DNA from: Geopsychrobacter electrodiphilus DSM 16401
Lineage (GTDB): Bacteria; Desulfobacterota; Desulfuromonadia; Desulfuromonadales; Geopsychrobacteraceae
NCBI RefSeq assembly: GCF_000384395.1
Contig: NZ_ARWE01000001.1
Coordinates: 310,001-374,000, forward strand
DNA: 64,000 nucleotides
Direction of reading: 5' to 3'
Shown: positions 17,311 through 25,753 of the stretch, one piece after another
Layout: each line of letters starts with the position of its first letter
Position numbering within the stretch: the stretch's first letter is position 1
The notes under the pieces: generated by a model
Database searches by the model: none
The model's input: only the letters and a program-made list of their open reading frames with translations
Told to the model about the DNA's origin: nothing
Program-made: the position numbers and the translations under genes

Positions 17311-19014
17311 CTAACTGGTCACTGCCCCGCGTGACGCCGAAGACACCAGGCGTGCATATTTGGCCAGTACCCCGCGTAAATAGCGGGGCGCGGGCGCCAG
17401 CCAGGTACTGCGCCGGCGTTTGATCTCGTCTGCAGTTACCAGCAGGTTAAGCTCCTCATTCTCCAGATTGATCTCGATCCGATCCCCTTCTGTAACCAGT
17501 GCCAGCACCCCTCCGACCTGTGCCTCCGGGGCAATGTGGCCGATCATGATGCCGTGGGTGCCGCCGGAGAAACGCCCGTCGGTGATCAATGCCACGCTGT
17601 TGCCAAGCCCCGCGCCCATCAGCGCTGCCGAGGGGGCCAGCATCTCCCGCATCCCGGGGCCGCCTTGCGGACCTTCATAGCGAATGACAATCACATCGCC
17701 CGGCAGAATTTTCCCGCTCAGAATCGCTGCCAGCGCGTCCTCCTCGCGTTCGAAGACGCGGGCCGGACCGGTGCTGGTCGAAAGCGCCTTGCCGCTCTGC
17801 TTGAGGACGCAGCCTTCAGCCGCCAGATTACCGTGCAGAATGCGGATATGTCTTCCCGCCGGGGCATAGGGCTTATCCGGAGGGAAGACGACATCCTGAC
17901 CGCTCGGCAGGTTGGGAACCTCCTTGAGGTTTTCGGCGACGGTTTTGCCGCTGACGGTCAGGCAATCTCCATGCAGGTAGCCGGCGTCAAACAGCAGCTT
18001 CATCACCATCGGGACGCCACCCAGCGGATGCAGGTCATTCATCAGGTAGCGGCCGAAGGGTTTGAAGTTGCCGAGCAGCGGCACGTTTTTGGTGATCGCC
18101 GCGATGTCGCTGAGGGTCAGATCGACCGCTGCCTCTCTGGCCAGCGCCAGCAGGTGCAGCACCGCGTTGGTCGAGCCCCCCAGCGCCCAGGCCAGGGTCA
18201 GGGCATTCTCGAAGGCCCTGCGCGTCATGATATCGCGGGCCGTCAGACCCGATTCGAGTAAGCCGAAGAGTGCGGCCACGCTGCGCGCCGCATCCCCGCG
18301 TTTATCGACTGAGATGCAATTGTTGGCATCGACCGCCATATTGGAAGAGGACCCGGGCACACTCATGCCAAGCGCTTCGATGGCGGCGGCCATGGTGTTG
18401 GCGGTGTACATGCCACCGCAGGAGCCGGCACCGGGACAGGCGTGGCATTCGATGGCGTGCAGTTGCCGGTCATCGATTTTGCCTGCGGCATGGGCGCCGA
18501 TTCCTTCAAAGGCGCTGACGATATTCAGGTCCTGATCAGCGTGGCGACCAGGTAGGATGCTGCCGCCGTAGAGGGTCAGGCCGATCAGATTATTCCGCGC
18601 GATCGGCATCAGTGCCGCGGGAATAGTTTTGTCGCAGCCGCTGAGGGTCAGTACCGCGTCGACCCGGTATCCTTCGGTCATCACCTCGATGGCATCGGCA
18701 ATCACTTCGCGGCTGACCAGCGAGTATTTCATCGCTTCGGTCCCCATTGAGATGCCGTCGGAGACTACCGGCGTGCCGAAGATGATCGCCTTGCCGCCGG
18801 CCGCTTCGATTTCGGCCTGCAGCAGATCACCCAGCTCTCGGATCTGGTCGTTGCAGGGGGTGCCGTTGGTGTAGGGAACTGCCAGCGCGATCAGTGGTTT
18901 GTCAAAGTCGGCATCCGTAAAGCGGACCGCCCGCAACATGGTGCGCGCCGCCGTACGTTCGACCCAGTTATCGCCGTCCCGCTTACCGGTGATTTCGCTG
19001 CTGCGTCGCTTCAT
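17311..19014 (-). CDS. ilvD: dihydroxy-acid dehydratase
   Basis: 567 aa, full length. Dehydrates 2,3-dihydroxy-isovalerate and -methylvalerate in valine, leucine and isoleucine synthesis. Fe-S ligand cysteines are in NGTPCND, LSGCDKTIPA and GAGSCGGMYTANTMA. C-terminal signatures are RYEGPQGGPGM and ITDGRFSGGTHG. ATG 19014 has GGAGG five bases upstream. No other ilv genes are adjacent. Transcribed away from the promoter and aptamer region at 19.2-19.4 kb. Confidence 0.96.
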   Translation of the reverse strand: MKRRSSEITGKRDGDNWVERTAARTMLRAVRFTDADFDKPLIALAVPYTNGTPCNDQIRELGDLLQAEIEAAGGKAIIFGTPVVSDGISMGTEAMKYSLVSREVIADAIEVMTEGYRVDAVLTLSGCDKTIPAALMPIARNNLIGLTLYGGSILPGRHADQDLNIVSAFEGIGAHAAGKIDDRQLHAIECHACPGAGSCGGMYTANTMAAAIEALGMSVPGSSSNMAVDANNCISVDKRGDAARSVAALFGLLESGLTARDIMTRRAFENALTLAWALGGSTNAVLHLLALAREAAVDLTLSDIAAITKNVPLLGNFKPFGRYLMNDLHPLGGVPMVMKLLFDAGYLHGDCLTVSGKTVAENLKEVPNLPSGQDVVFPPDKPYAPAGRHIRILHGNLAAEGCVLKQSGKALSTSTGPARVFEREEDALAAILSGKILPGDVIVIRYEGPQGGPGMREMLAPSAALMGAGLGNSVALITDGRFSGGTHGIMIGHIAPEAQVGGVLALVTEGDRIEINLENEELNLLVTADEIKRRRSTWLAPAPRYLRGVLAKYARLVSSASRGAVTS

Positions 19015-19202
19015 CGCTGCCTCCGCTATGTTTTCGGACCGCTTTCCTCCGGGGAGGGGAGAACGGATACCTCCTAGTTAAATCTTAGCATGCGGGTAAT
19101 TTATAGCGGTAGTGGACGAAGTTTAGATGGGAACGGGGAGGGCACATCGTTGGCAGTCAGAAAAAGAGCGACCACTTTGGCTACCGGGTTGTCCAGGTTT
19201 GA

Positions 19203-19251
19203 CCCCTATGGGTTTCGATTCCCTCTGGGTTTTTATGTATACCCTCAGGGG
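19203..19251 (+). repeat. three short CCC-N3-GGG palindromes next to a promoter
   Basis: CCCTATGGG, CCCTCTGGG and CCCTCAGGG, each followed by TTT, are centred at 19208, 19225 and 19246. The last ends three bases before a -35 hexamer. The spacing (17 and 21) is close to two helical turns. Could be operator half-sites for an unknown regulator of the transcript at 19.29 kb or of the divergent ilvD. Confidence 0.45.
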
Positions 19252-19253
19252 TT

Positions 19254-19281
19254 TTGATAAATTTAGTTGAATAAATATAAT
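19254..19281 (+). promoter_or_regulatory. sigma-70 promoter in front of the GEMM-like leader
   Basis: TTGATA (19254-19259), a 16-base spacer, and consensus TATAAT (19276-19281) in an AT-rich patch. Transcription would start near 19288, about 60 bases before the aptamer. Confidence 0.7.
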
Positions 19282-19346
19282 TTCAGACGTCGATTGCTTT
19301 TCCGATTCTCAGTGTTAATCATCTAAAAAAATAGGAAGAAATTAGC

Positions 19347-19440
19347 AATATCTCGACAAAGCTAACCCTCTATTAAGGGGGACAGAAAGCCACGGATCTT
19401 CATTGTGAAGATGGCCGATCTGCCGAAGGATTTTCATCCT
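19347..19440 (+). promoter_or_regulatory. GEMM-I-like cyclic dinucleotide riboswitch (cGAMP-type candidate)
   Basis: The conserved GEMM-I core is visible: 5' ACAAAGCTAACC, a CCCT/AGGG hairpin, then GGACAGAAAGCCACGG, a second hairpin ATCTTC/GAAGAT with loop ATTGT, and GGCCGATCTGCCGAAGG. A P1 stem forms between 19347-19353 and 19428-19434 with one mismatch. The base aligned to G20 of the V. cholerae Vc2 aptamer is A (ACAA for ACAG), the change known to favour cGAMP (GEMM-Ib). The 3' P1 strand also forms AAGGAT/ATCCTT (19426-19440), a competing hairpin, though without a U-run. The alignment was done by eye. Confidence 0.6.
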
Positions 19441-20188
19441 TATGGTTTGCTCGATGGGCAATGTTCGCACCCAGACACTACAGGGCTTTCCTGCAGATGA
19501 GATGAAACAACTGATTAACAAAATACCTTGAGTATGTCAGTTGCAATCGAGTTAAGGAACGGTGTCGGGCGATTTATCTCTTGCTTACCCGGCACTGTTT
19601 CAGCTGCGTGGCTAGTTATCCTTACCGATGTTCCAGCCAACGGCTCAGGCTCTCGATAGAGATCGGAATCATTCTGTAGTTGTCGCCAAAATCACCGGCC
19701 TGTCGCTTAAAACGATTATTCGTGTTGTCGTTACTTGCCTGGCTGTTTTGATTGTTGAAAATATCTATCTGTCCACACCCAGAGAAACCAGAAAGGGGGC
19801 AGGATTGAACGGACCATTTATTATCACTCTAGGCTCTGGGTTGATCCCCCTTTTTAGGGGAGATTTTCTAACAGTCTCCTCAGGAGCAAGCATGAATAAG
19901 TTTCAAGAGACTTCATGCTGTCACGGAGCATAATCTGACCAAAGTAAGTTATGATAACAAGGAAGGCAAACCTGTCGTTGTCTGACATAAAGTATCGAAG
20001 AGAGAGGTCAATGATCTCAATCAGCGTACCCAAAGCCCTTCATAATCCACACGTGGTATTCCATGAGTCCGAAACTTCCGGGTCATTCCTGCCCGTATAG
20101 CCTTCCATTTGTTACGGAGGCATCAAGGTGTGAGTTTGCCCGATTTGCGCTCTCTTTAGAGGAGTCCTTTCACCACATGGAGGTCATT
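19441..20188. other. long leader or gene-poor region between aptamer and cytochrome gene
   Basis: About 750 bases without a convincing gene. A 101-codon frame at 19628-19933 has one hydrophobic stretch but no ribosome site and irregular composition. Hairpins include GTGTCGGG/CCCGGCAC near 19562-19596 and TCCCC/GGGGA with a T-rich tail near 19843-19866. It could be an unusually long 5' leader of the cytochrome gene, or hold a decayed gene. Confidence 0.4.
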
Positions 20189-20566
20189 ATGTTCAATCTT
20201 CGTTTTACCGCCTGTCTTGCGCTTGTATTTTTCAGCCTTTTTCTGGGGGCGTGCAGCAAAAAGGAGGCAGGTCAGAAAGAAACAGGAACAGCCAAAGTAA
20301 CGGAGTCCACAGAAACAGGGAGCAATCAGCGAGGGCAAGAAGTCTATGATGGGGTTTGTCACTCCTGCCATAGCACCGGAGTCGCCGGCGCTCCAAAACT
20401 TGGCGATAAAGCCGCCTGGAGTGGACGAATCGCTAAGGGCGTAGATGCTCTGGTGCAGAGCGCTCTAAACGGCAAAGGGAGTATGCCACCCAAAGGTGGA
20501 GAACGTACTTTAAATGAGGCTGAAATCAGGGCGGCGGTTAATTATATGGTTGATCAGGCCCGCTAA
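20189..20566 (+). CDS. monoheme cytochrome c lipoprotein (c5-like)
   Basis: 125 aa. A lipoprotein signal peptide ends in the lipobox LFLGAC. A low-complexity KETGTAKVTESTETGS linker follows, then one class I cytochrome c domain with heme motif CHSCH, the GVAGAPKLGDKAAW segment typical of cytochrome c5, and a Met ligand in KGSMPPKGG. Expected to be anchored at the outer face of a membrane and to carry electrons. The start at ATG 20189 has GGAGG six bases upstream; a longer open frame from 20063 is rejected. The nearest upstream promoter found is at 19254, with a GEMM-like aptamer between. Confidence 0.9.
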   Translation: MFNLRFTACLALVFFSLFLGACSKKEAGQKETGTAKVTESTETGSNQRGQEVYDGVCHSCHSTGVAGAPKLGDKAAWSGRIAKGVDALVQSALNGKGSMPPKGGERTLNEAEIRAAVNYMVDQAR

Positions 20567-20680
20567 TTGCCAACATCATCACCGGCCTTATGAAGCCAGC
20601 GTCACATTTCAGTTCTGACCGGTACCCGGCAGGTCGTCTTTCTCAGGGAATGACTGCTTAGAGGGCTTAAGGACTTTCGC

Positions 20681-20704
20681 CAGGTTATCAGAACCTCTTT
20701 TTTC
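20681..20704 (+). terminator. weak intrinsic terminator after the cytochrome gene
   Basis: AGGTT/AACCT stem followed by CTCTTTTTT, 115 bases beyond the stop. The stem is short. Confidence 0.45.
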
Positions 20705-20758
20705 GATAAAAAATTGTCGGAAGGATTAAGACAAAAGAATCAAAGGCGGGTGGAGTTG

Positions 20759-20796
20759 AAAATGGGGCAGATCTAGATTGATCTCACCCCATTTTT
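20759..20796. terminator. bidirectional terminator-like hairpin
   Basis: AAAATGGGG/CCCCATTTT outer stem with inner AGATC/GATCT and loop TAGATT. T tracts occur on both strands. It sits between the cytochrome gene and the convergent zinc-ribbon gene. Confidence 0.7.
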
Positions 20797-21005
20797 AATG
20801 CTCTTCATGTTGCTTAAGCGCGTAGTTTGTGCCGACCTTGAGGTCTCCAGCTACAATCGCAAGCTTGGCGGTCTCTCTCCGGTAGGCGTCCGCTGCCGTC
20901 TCTGTTTAGCTCTCAAAAATCGTGGAACTTTTATCGGCAAACGAAGCGGTTATTCCAGGCTGAATGCGAATCAGACTCCGCCGGAATCAAGACCGAAGCT
21001 CTGAA
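20797..21005. other. spacer with a possible gene remnant on the minus strand
   Basis: No complete gene. On the minus strand, 36 codons from 20905 down to a TAA at 20795 read TETAADAYRRETAKLAIVAG and continue to KQHEEH. They have protein-like composition but no start or ribosome site, and stop inside the hairpin at 20759-20796. This may be the tail of a decayed gene or chance. Confidence 0.25.
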
Positions 21006-21176
21006 CTAAGCGGCAGCCGTCTGCAGCTGCACAGGCTTGTTGATGACATTCACCTGACCAAGCTTGTTGGTCCAGATGGTTCCACAGTCGCTACACTCGA
21101 TAATTCCTTCGGCGAAGCCGTCGGAATGCAGATCAACTTCATTATGGTTATGATGGTTGCATGTTGGACAGTTCAT
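21006..21176 (-). CDS. small zinc-ribbon protein
   Basis: 56 aa. Two CxxC pairs (MNCPTCNHHNHNE and IECSDCGTIW) form a zinc ribbon; the tail is QVNVINKPVQLQTAAA. ATG 21176 has GGAG eight bases upstream. A His-rich loop lies between the knuckles. Probably a nucleic-acid or protein-binding micro-protein; the specific role is unknown. Confidence 0.7.
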   Translation of the reverse strand: MNCPTCNHHNHNEVDLHSDGFAEGIIECSDCGTIWTNKLGQVNVINKPVQLQTAAA

Positions 21177-21410
21177 AAAATTTACTCCAGTCAAATATGG
21201 TTTAAAATACTAGAAATGGTCTAGATAGTATGCAGTATACACTTCTGCACGATTGATGCAAGCGAAAAAATGGATATAAAACAGTAAGTTATCTCTATAT
21301 GTGTTTTACCTGTTAGACTGCTGGTTTATTAATGCGCCGAGAGGGAGAGTCCCAGTTTTTCTTGGCGGACCTAAATCCCTGGTATACCCACGTAAAGACC
21401 AGGTGTGCGC
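21177..21410. other. upstream region of the zinc-ribbon gene, nothing further identified
   Basis: AT-rich near 21180-21300, compatible with promoter sequence for the minus-strand gene. No gene or clear regulatory motif found. Together with the structured repeat that follows, this makes a gene-free gap of 572 bases up to 21748. Confidence 0.5.
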
Positions 21411-21502
21411 AAAAACAGGCAGAAGCTTTAACCCAAGCTTTAACTTCCTGTTTTTACAGGGGACCGTCTTTTTCTTGATGCGAAGACGATAGAATGTCCC
21501 CT
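21411..21502. repeat. compound inverted-repeat element
   Basis: Two hairpins lie back to back. The first is AAAAACAGG/CCTGTTTTT (21411-21419/21447-21455), enclosing a direct repeat of AAGCTTTAAC. The second has nested arms AGGGGAC+CGTCTT (21458-21470) and AAGACG...GTCCCCT (21483-21502). It looks like a REP/MITE-type palindromic unit, with no gene inside. The remaining 246 bases to sbcD hold nothing recognised. Confidence 0.5.
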
Positions 21503-21748
21503 TGGACACGCGACAGTTGATTGTTCTGCCCGCAAACGAGCAGTTTTACTAACTAAAGAGGTTCTGAGCAGGAAATTCAAGTCGCACGGTAAAAGCAATT
21601 ATCGATTTCTCCTCGCAAAATCCATAAAACACCCTTATTGTTTCCCTATTGTTCTTAATTACACCACCCATGAAGCGGTTTTGAGAACAGATCCGGGATG
21701 CCTCCTGCCTTGGGATGACGCATCCGCTGAGCAATGAGAAGGTGAACC

Positions 21749-22993
21749 ATGCGCTTTATTCATACCTCCGATATCCACCTCGGCAAGACCTACCGTAACT
21801 CGCCCGGCGAAGCCGAACGCTATCAGGATTTCTTCGCCTGCCTGGCCGGCATTGTCACCGATGCGGTCAACGAACAGGTCGATTTTGTGCTGATCGGCGG
21901 CGACCTCTTTCACGTCGGGCAGATCTTGCCGAAAACCTTCGCCAGAACCATCGAAACCCTGCAGCCGCTTAAGGACGCCGGTATCCCCTGTATCGCCATC
22001 GAAGGGAATCACGACTGGATCCATCGCCGTGACAGCATTAGTTGGATGGAGGCGCTCTCCGAAATGGGCTATATCCGGCTGCTGCGTCCGGAGCGGACCA
22101 CTGACGGCGGCTACCGCTTTGCTCCTTTCGACAGCGAAACCGGCAGCGGCGGACATGTGGTCATCGGCGGGCTCAATATATACGGTCTCGGCTACATCGG
22201 CGCCCAGGCCGGCAGCCACGTCGAACGGATCTGCGCGGCGGTTACCACCGAGAACAACCTGCTGCTCTTTCATGTCGGTATCTGGAGCTATTCGCCGGTC
22301 GAAATCGGCAACATGAAGCTCGAAGAAGCGCACCCCCTGGCGGAAAAGTTCGGATATGTCGCGCTGGGTCATGGCCACAAGCCCTACGTCATCGAAACCC
22401 CTGAAGGGCGATCCTACGCCTGGAATCCCGGAGCGCCTGAACGGGTCAACTTCGGCGAACAGAAGTATGACAAGGGCTATTGTTTTGTCACATTTGATGG
22501 GGCTGAGTATCAGGTTGAACGGCGCGCTACTCACCCGCGGCCGATGCTGGTTGAAACGATTAATCTCGAGGGGGCCGAGAGCGCCGAAGTCGCGTTGCAG
22601 AGCTTTGTTGTTCAACTGCGTGAAAAACTTCCAGCGCTTGAGGATGACCGCGCTCCGTTGCTCGAATTGAAACTGACCGGCCGGACAGGGTTCCACCCCT
22701 TTGAGTTGGGGCGTGAACGGCTGCAGTATGCGGTTGAAGAGATTCAGCCCGCTTTACACCTTGAACTTAAAAATCAACTTTCGTTGATCAGCCGCAGCAC
22801 AGAAGCGGAGAATTCCCGGAAAAGTCTGGCTGAAATTGAGCAGGATGTGTTGCAGGGGTTGATCGGGGCGAACAGCGACTATCAGGGGCGTGAGGAGGAG
22901 TTGATCCGTCTGGCCATCTGCCTGAGGGATGCGGCCCAGCAGGGCGACCTCGACGGCGATGATCTGTTGGCGTTGCTGGACGGGGAGGCCTGA
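21749..22993 (+). CDS. sbcD: SbcD/Mre11-type DNA repair exonuclease
   Basis: 414 aa metallophosphoesterase. Metal-binding motifs in order: SDIHLGK, GGDLFH, EGNHDW, FHVGIWS, and GHGHKPY. The N-terminal catalytic domain (1-280) is followed by a capping domain and a C-terminal tail rich in Glu and Gln that probably contacts the ATPase. ATG 21749 has AGAAGG upstream. The partner ATPase gene begins three bases after the stop. The complex is expected to trim DNA ends and hairpins. Confidence 0.9.
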   Translation: MRFIHTSDIHLGKTYRNSPGEAERYQDFFACLAGIVTDAVNEQVDFVLIGGDLFHVGQILPKTFARTIETLQPLKDAGIPCIAIEGNHDWIHRRDSISWMEALSEMGYIRLLRPERTTDGGYRFAPFDSETGSGGHVVIGGLNIYGLGYIGAQAGSHVERICAAVTTENNLLLFHVGIWSYSPVEIGNMKLEEAHPLAEKFGYVALGHGHKPYVIETPEGRSYAWNPGAPERVNFGEQKYDKGYCFVTFDGAEYQVERRATHPRPMLVETINLEGAESAEVALQSFVVQLREKLPALEDDRAPLLELKLTGRTGFHPFELGRERLQYAVEEIQPALHLELKNQLSLISRSTEAENSRKSLAEIEQDVLQGLIGANSDYQGREEELIRLAICLRDAAQQGDLDGDDLLALLDGEA

Positions 22994-22996
22994 GGC

Positions 22997-25459
22997 GTGC
23001 GGATTCTTTCGATCCAGCTTAAAAACATCAAGTCACATACCGAGACCAGCCTCGACTTTTCGGCCGGAATCAATGTGCTCTCCGGGCCGAACGGCATCGG
23101 CAAAAGTACGATCTTTGAGGCGATCGGTTACGCCATGTTCGGGGTCGATGCCCAGAGTTTTGTCGGTAATATTGAGCGCTTTATCCGCATCGGCGCAAAA
23201 AAAGGCGAAGTGAGCATCAGCTTCGAGTCCTGCGCGGGGGAGCTTTTTCGCGTCAGCCGCAGCGTCGGGACAGCATCAAAGTGGTTACTGGCCCGGGAGG
23301 TCGGCGGGGCTTTTGAGGTCGAAGAACATAAGGATGCTCGCGAGACTGAGACTCGGCTCAAAGGGCTGCTTGGCCTTGAGAAGAATGGACGCTCACTGGC
23401 CGAACAGTTTGAATTGGTCATCGGTCCTTTCCAACATGATTTTCTCGGCCCCTTTGTCATCAAACAGCCGGCCAAACGCCGCGACAGGTTTGATGAGATC
23501 CTCGGGATCGATGCCTGGCGTACCACCTTCACGCGGACCAATGAACTTCTCAAGGCGATAAAGGCGAGGGTCGATGTGCTGCAGAGTGCGATAGGACCGC
23601 TTAAGGATCAGGTGGCGTCGCTGCCGGAAAAGCGCGCCGAACAGCAGCAGATTCAACTTAACCGGCAACAGACTCAGACACGTCTTGCCAGCTCTCAGCA
23701 GCAATTGAAAAACCTTGAGACCCAACTGACCGACGTCGACAGGTATGAGCAATCTCTGAAGTCTCAGGCGGTTGAAATTGAGACCTTAAAAGGGCGTATT
23801 GTCAACGGCACGGAGAAGATCGGCGAACAGAAGCGCTTACTCGGTGAAGCCGAAAAGGCCGCCCGGGTTATCGTGGAGACCACCGCAGGTAAGCTGGCTT
23901 TTGAGCAGGCGGAAACCCGGTTGGCCCAATTGCGTGAGCAGTCCAAATTACAGCGCCAGCTTGAGCAACAACTGGCTGCTCTCGACAAGCAGATCGGTTC
24001 TGTCTCCGGGCGGTTTGCCGCTGAATCTGCCGCTATTGTGCAGACCCGTGACGAACTTAATGCGGAAGAACAGAATCTGGCCGAAACCAGAAAACTCCTG
24101 GCCATTGATCAAGCGCTGCAGCAAGGCGCCGATCGCCTGCCCGAACTTCGTACTGCGATTGATGGTTTGCGCAAACAACTCGGTCAACTGGAGGGGCGGC
24201 GTGCCGGTCTTGAAGAGGGGAGCGAGAAGCTCGCCGCCGGAGTCTGCCCGTTCTTTCAGGAACCCTGCCTCAATATTGCCGAAAACCCGCCACAGGATGT
24301 CTTCTCCGCTAAGTTTGTCGAGCTGGCTGATCAGCGCCAACTGCTGAATGTCGAACTCAAAAAACTCGAAAGCGATGAGGAGATCGCCCGTAAAGCCAGC
24401 GATCAGGTCAAGGAGATTGAGGTCGGGATCAAGAGTCTGGATCAGCAGGGGGCAAGGCTCTTGACCAGGCGCAAAATAAATGAGGACAAAGCCCAGGGCC
24501 TGCAAGTCCTGCAGGCTGAACAAGTCGCTCTGCAAACCCAGTTGGTTGAAAAACAGCAGGCGTTGCGGACATACAGCAGTCTTCAGGCTGATATTGAGGC
24601 GGCGGAAGTGCAGAAACAAGAACATCAACCGGCCCGCGATCTTTACGTAGCGCACCTGAAACTGGCTGAGGAATTGGAGCAACGGACCACGGATCTCCAC
24701 AAATTTGAACAGCTTTTCATCAAGCTGCAGGCGGATCTGCGTGCTAAAGAGCATGCTTATACCCAGGCAGAAAAGGGCTATGACGCCGATCGGCACCAGG
24801 AGTTGCGGCGTCAAAAAGATGCGCTGGGGCTTGAAGTCGGTGCGCTCGGGCAACAGGTAAAAGGCATTGAGGCCGACCTGACGCGACTGGCAAGGGAAAT
24901 AGATAAACTTAAACAGCTTGAACAGGAGATTGCGGCCAAGCAGCTTGAGATCAAGGCCTATGCTGAGAAGGATGAGCTGGTCAAGTTTCTGCGCCACCGG
25001 GTCTTTCGCAACGTTTCGGCGGCGCTCTCCGAACGATTTCGCGAAGAGATCAGCCTGCGGGCCGACAAGATTTACCGCACCATTTCTGAAACCGATGAAG
25101 AACTCTACTGGGGGGAGAACTACCAGATCGTCCTGCGGGATATGGCCGACGGCGAGATCCGTGAGCGGGTCAATGACCAGCTCTCCGGCGGGCAGACCAT
25201 GAGTGCGGTCGTCGCCCTGCGGCTGGCGATGCTGCAGACCATCGGCGCGCGCATCGCCTTTTTCGATGAACCGACCAGCAATCTCGATGCCACCCGACGC
25301 GAGAACCTGGCGCGCGCCTTTCGCTCAATCGACGTCGGCAAAGAGGAGGTCACCGAGCATTGGTACGACCAACTCTTTCTGATCAGTCACGATGTGGCTT
25401 TTACTGAAGTGACCGATCAGATTATCCACCTCGAGGAGAGGTTGTCCTCCGCATCTTAA
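22997..25459 (+). CDS. sbcC: SbcC/Rad50-type ATPase with atypical hook
   Basis: 820 aa, starting at GTG 22997. Walker A GPNGIGKST (30-38), Q-loop region GPFQHDFLGPF, about 500 residues of coiled coil, and at the C-terminus the ABC signature LSGGQTM, Walker B IAFFDEP and the H-loop SHDVAF. The midpoint of the coil, where Rad50 zinc hooks carry CxxC, instead has C417-PFFQEP-C424, a CX6C arrangement. It is shorter than E. coli SbcC (1048 aa). Translationally coupled to sbcD. Confidence 0.9.
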   Translation: MRILSIQLKNIKSHTETSLDFSAGINVLSGPNGIGKSTIFEAIGYAMFGVDAQSFVGNIERFIRIGAKKGEVSISFESCAGELFRVSRSVGTASKWLLAREVGGAFEVEEHKDARETETRLKGLLGLEKNGRSLAEQFELVIGPFQHDFLGPFVIKQPAKRRDRFDEILGIDAWRTTFTRTNELLKAIKARVDVLQSAIGPLKDQVASLPEKRAEQQQIQLNRQQTQTRLASSQQQLKNLETQLTDVDRYEQSLKSQAVEIETLKGRIVNGTEKIGEQKRLLGEAEKAARVIVETTAGKLAFEQAETRLAQLREQSKLQRQLEQQLAALDKQIGSVSGRFAAESAAIVQTRDELNAEEQNLAETRKLLAIDQALQQGADRLPELRTAIDGLRKQLGQLEGRRAGLEEGSEKLAAGVCPFFQEPCLNIAENPPQDVFSAKFVELADQRQLLNVELKKLESDEEIARKASDQVKEIEVGIKSLDQQGARLLTRRKINEDKAQGLQVLQAEQVALQTQLVEKQQALRTYSSLQADIEAAEVQKQEHQPARDLYVAHLKLAEELEQRTTDLHKFEQLFIKLQADLRAKEHAYTQAEKGYDADRHQELRRQKDALGLEVGALGQQVKGIEADLTRLAREIDKLKQLEQEIAAKQLEIKAYAEKDELVKFLRHRVFRNVSAALSERFREEISLRADKIYRTISETDEELYWGENYQIVLRDMADGEIRERVNDQLSGGQTMSAVVALRLAMLQTIGARIAFFDEPTSNLDATRRENLARAFRSIDVGKEEVTEHWYDQLFLISHDVAFTEVTDQIIHLEERLSSAS

Positions 25460-25753
25460 CCACAGAATTACCTCACTTCTCCCCTTGCGCGTGCCCGGAG
25501 TTGCTGGTTAAATTGCCCTTAAACTTTGGGGAATTAACCCTAGTTGAACCTGAACTTTTCTTCCTGATTAGACTTTTAAAAGGATGTAAGCTTTTTTATC
25601 TCAGGAACTTAATCGGACATCTGGTGAGTGGTAAAGTTTCAGCTGCTTTACTGTCGGATATTGTTGATTGGGACGTTTCACTTGAGAGCATTTTCGAAAC
25701 TTACGCTTTTTGTGGGGGACTGCGGTTACAGCATTAAGTTTTTTGGGGGTGAG

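Noticed and set aside
19628-19933. 101-codon open frame with a hydrophobic segment
   Set aside because: No ribosome-binding site, irregular composition, no recognisable family; more likely leader or decayed sequence.
20063-20188. Longer N-terminus for the cytochrome c gene
   Set aside because: The lipoprotein signal peptide begins at the ATG 20189, which has a good GGAGG.
20798-21004. Plus-strand frame of 68 codons
   Set aside because: No ribosome site, begins inside a terminator, and cysteine/arginine-rich composition typical of an antisense frame.
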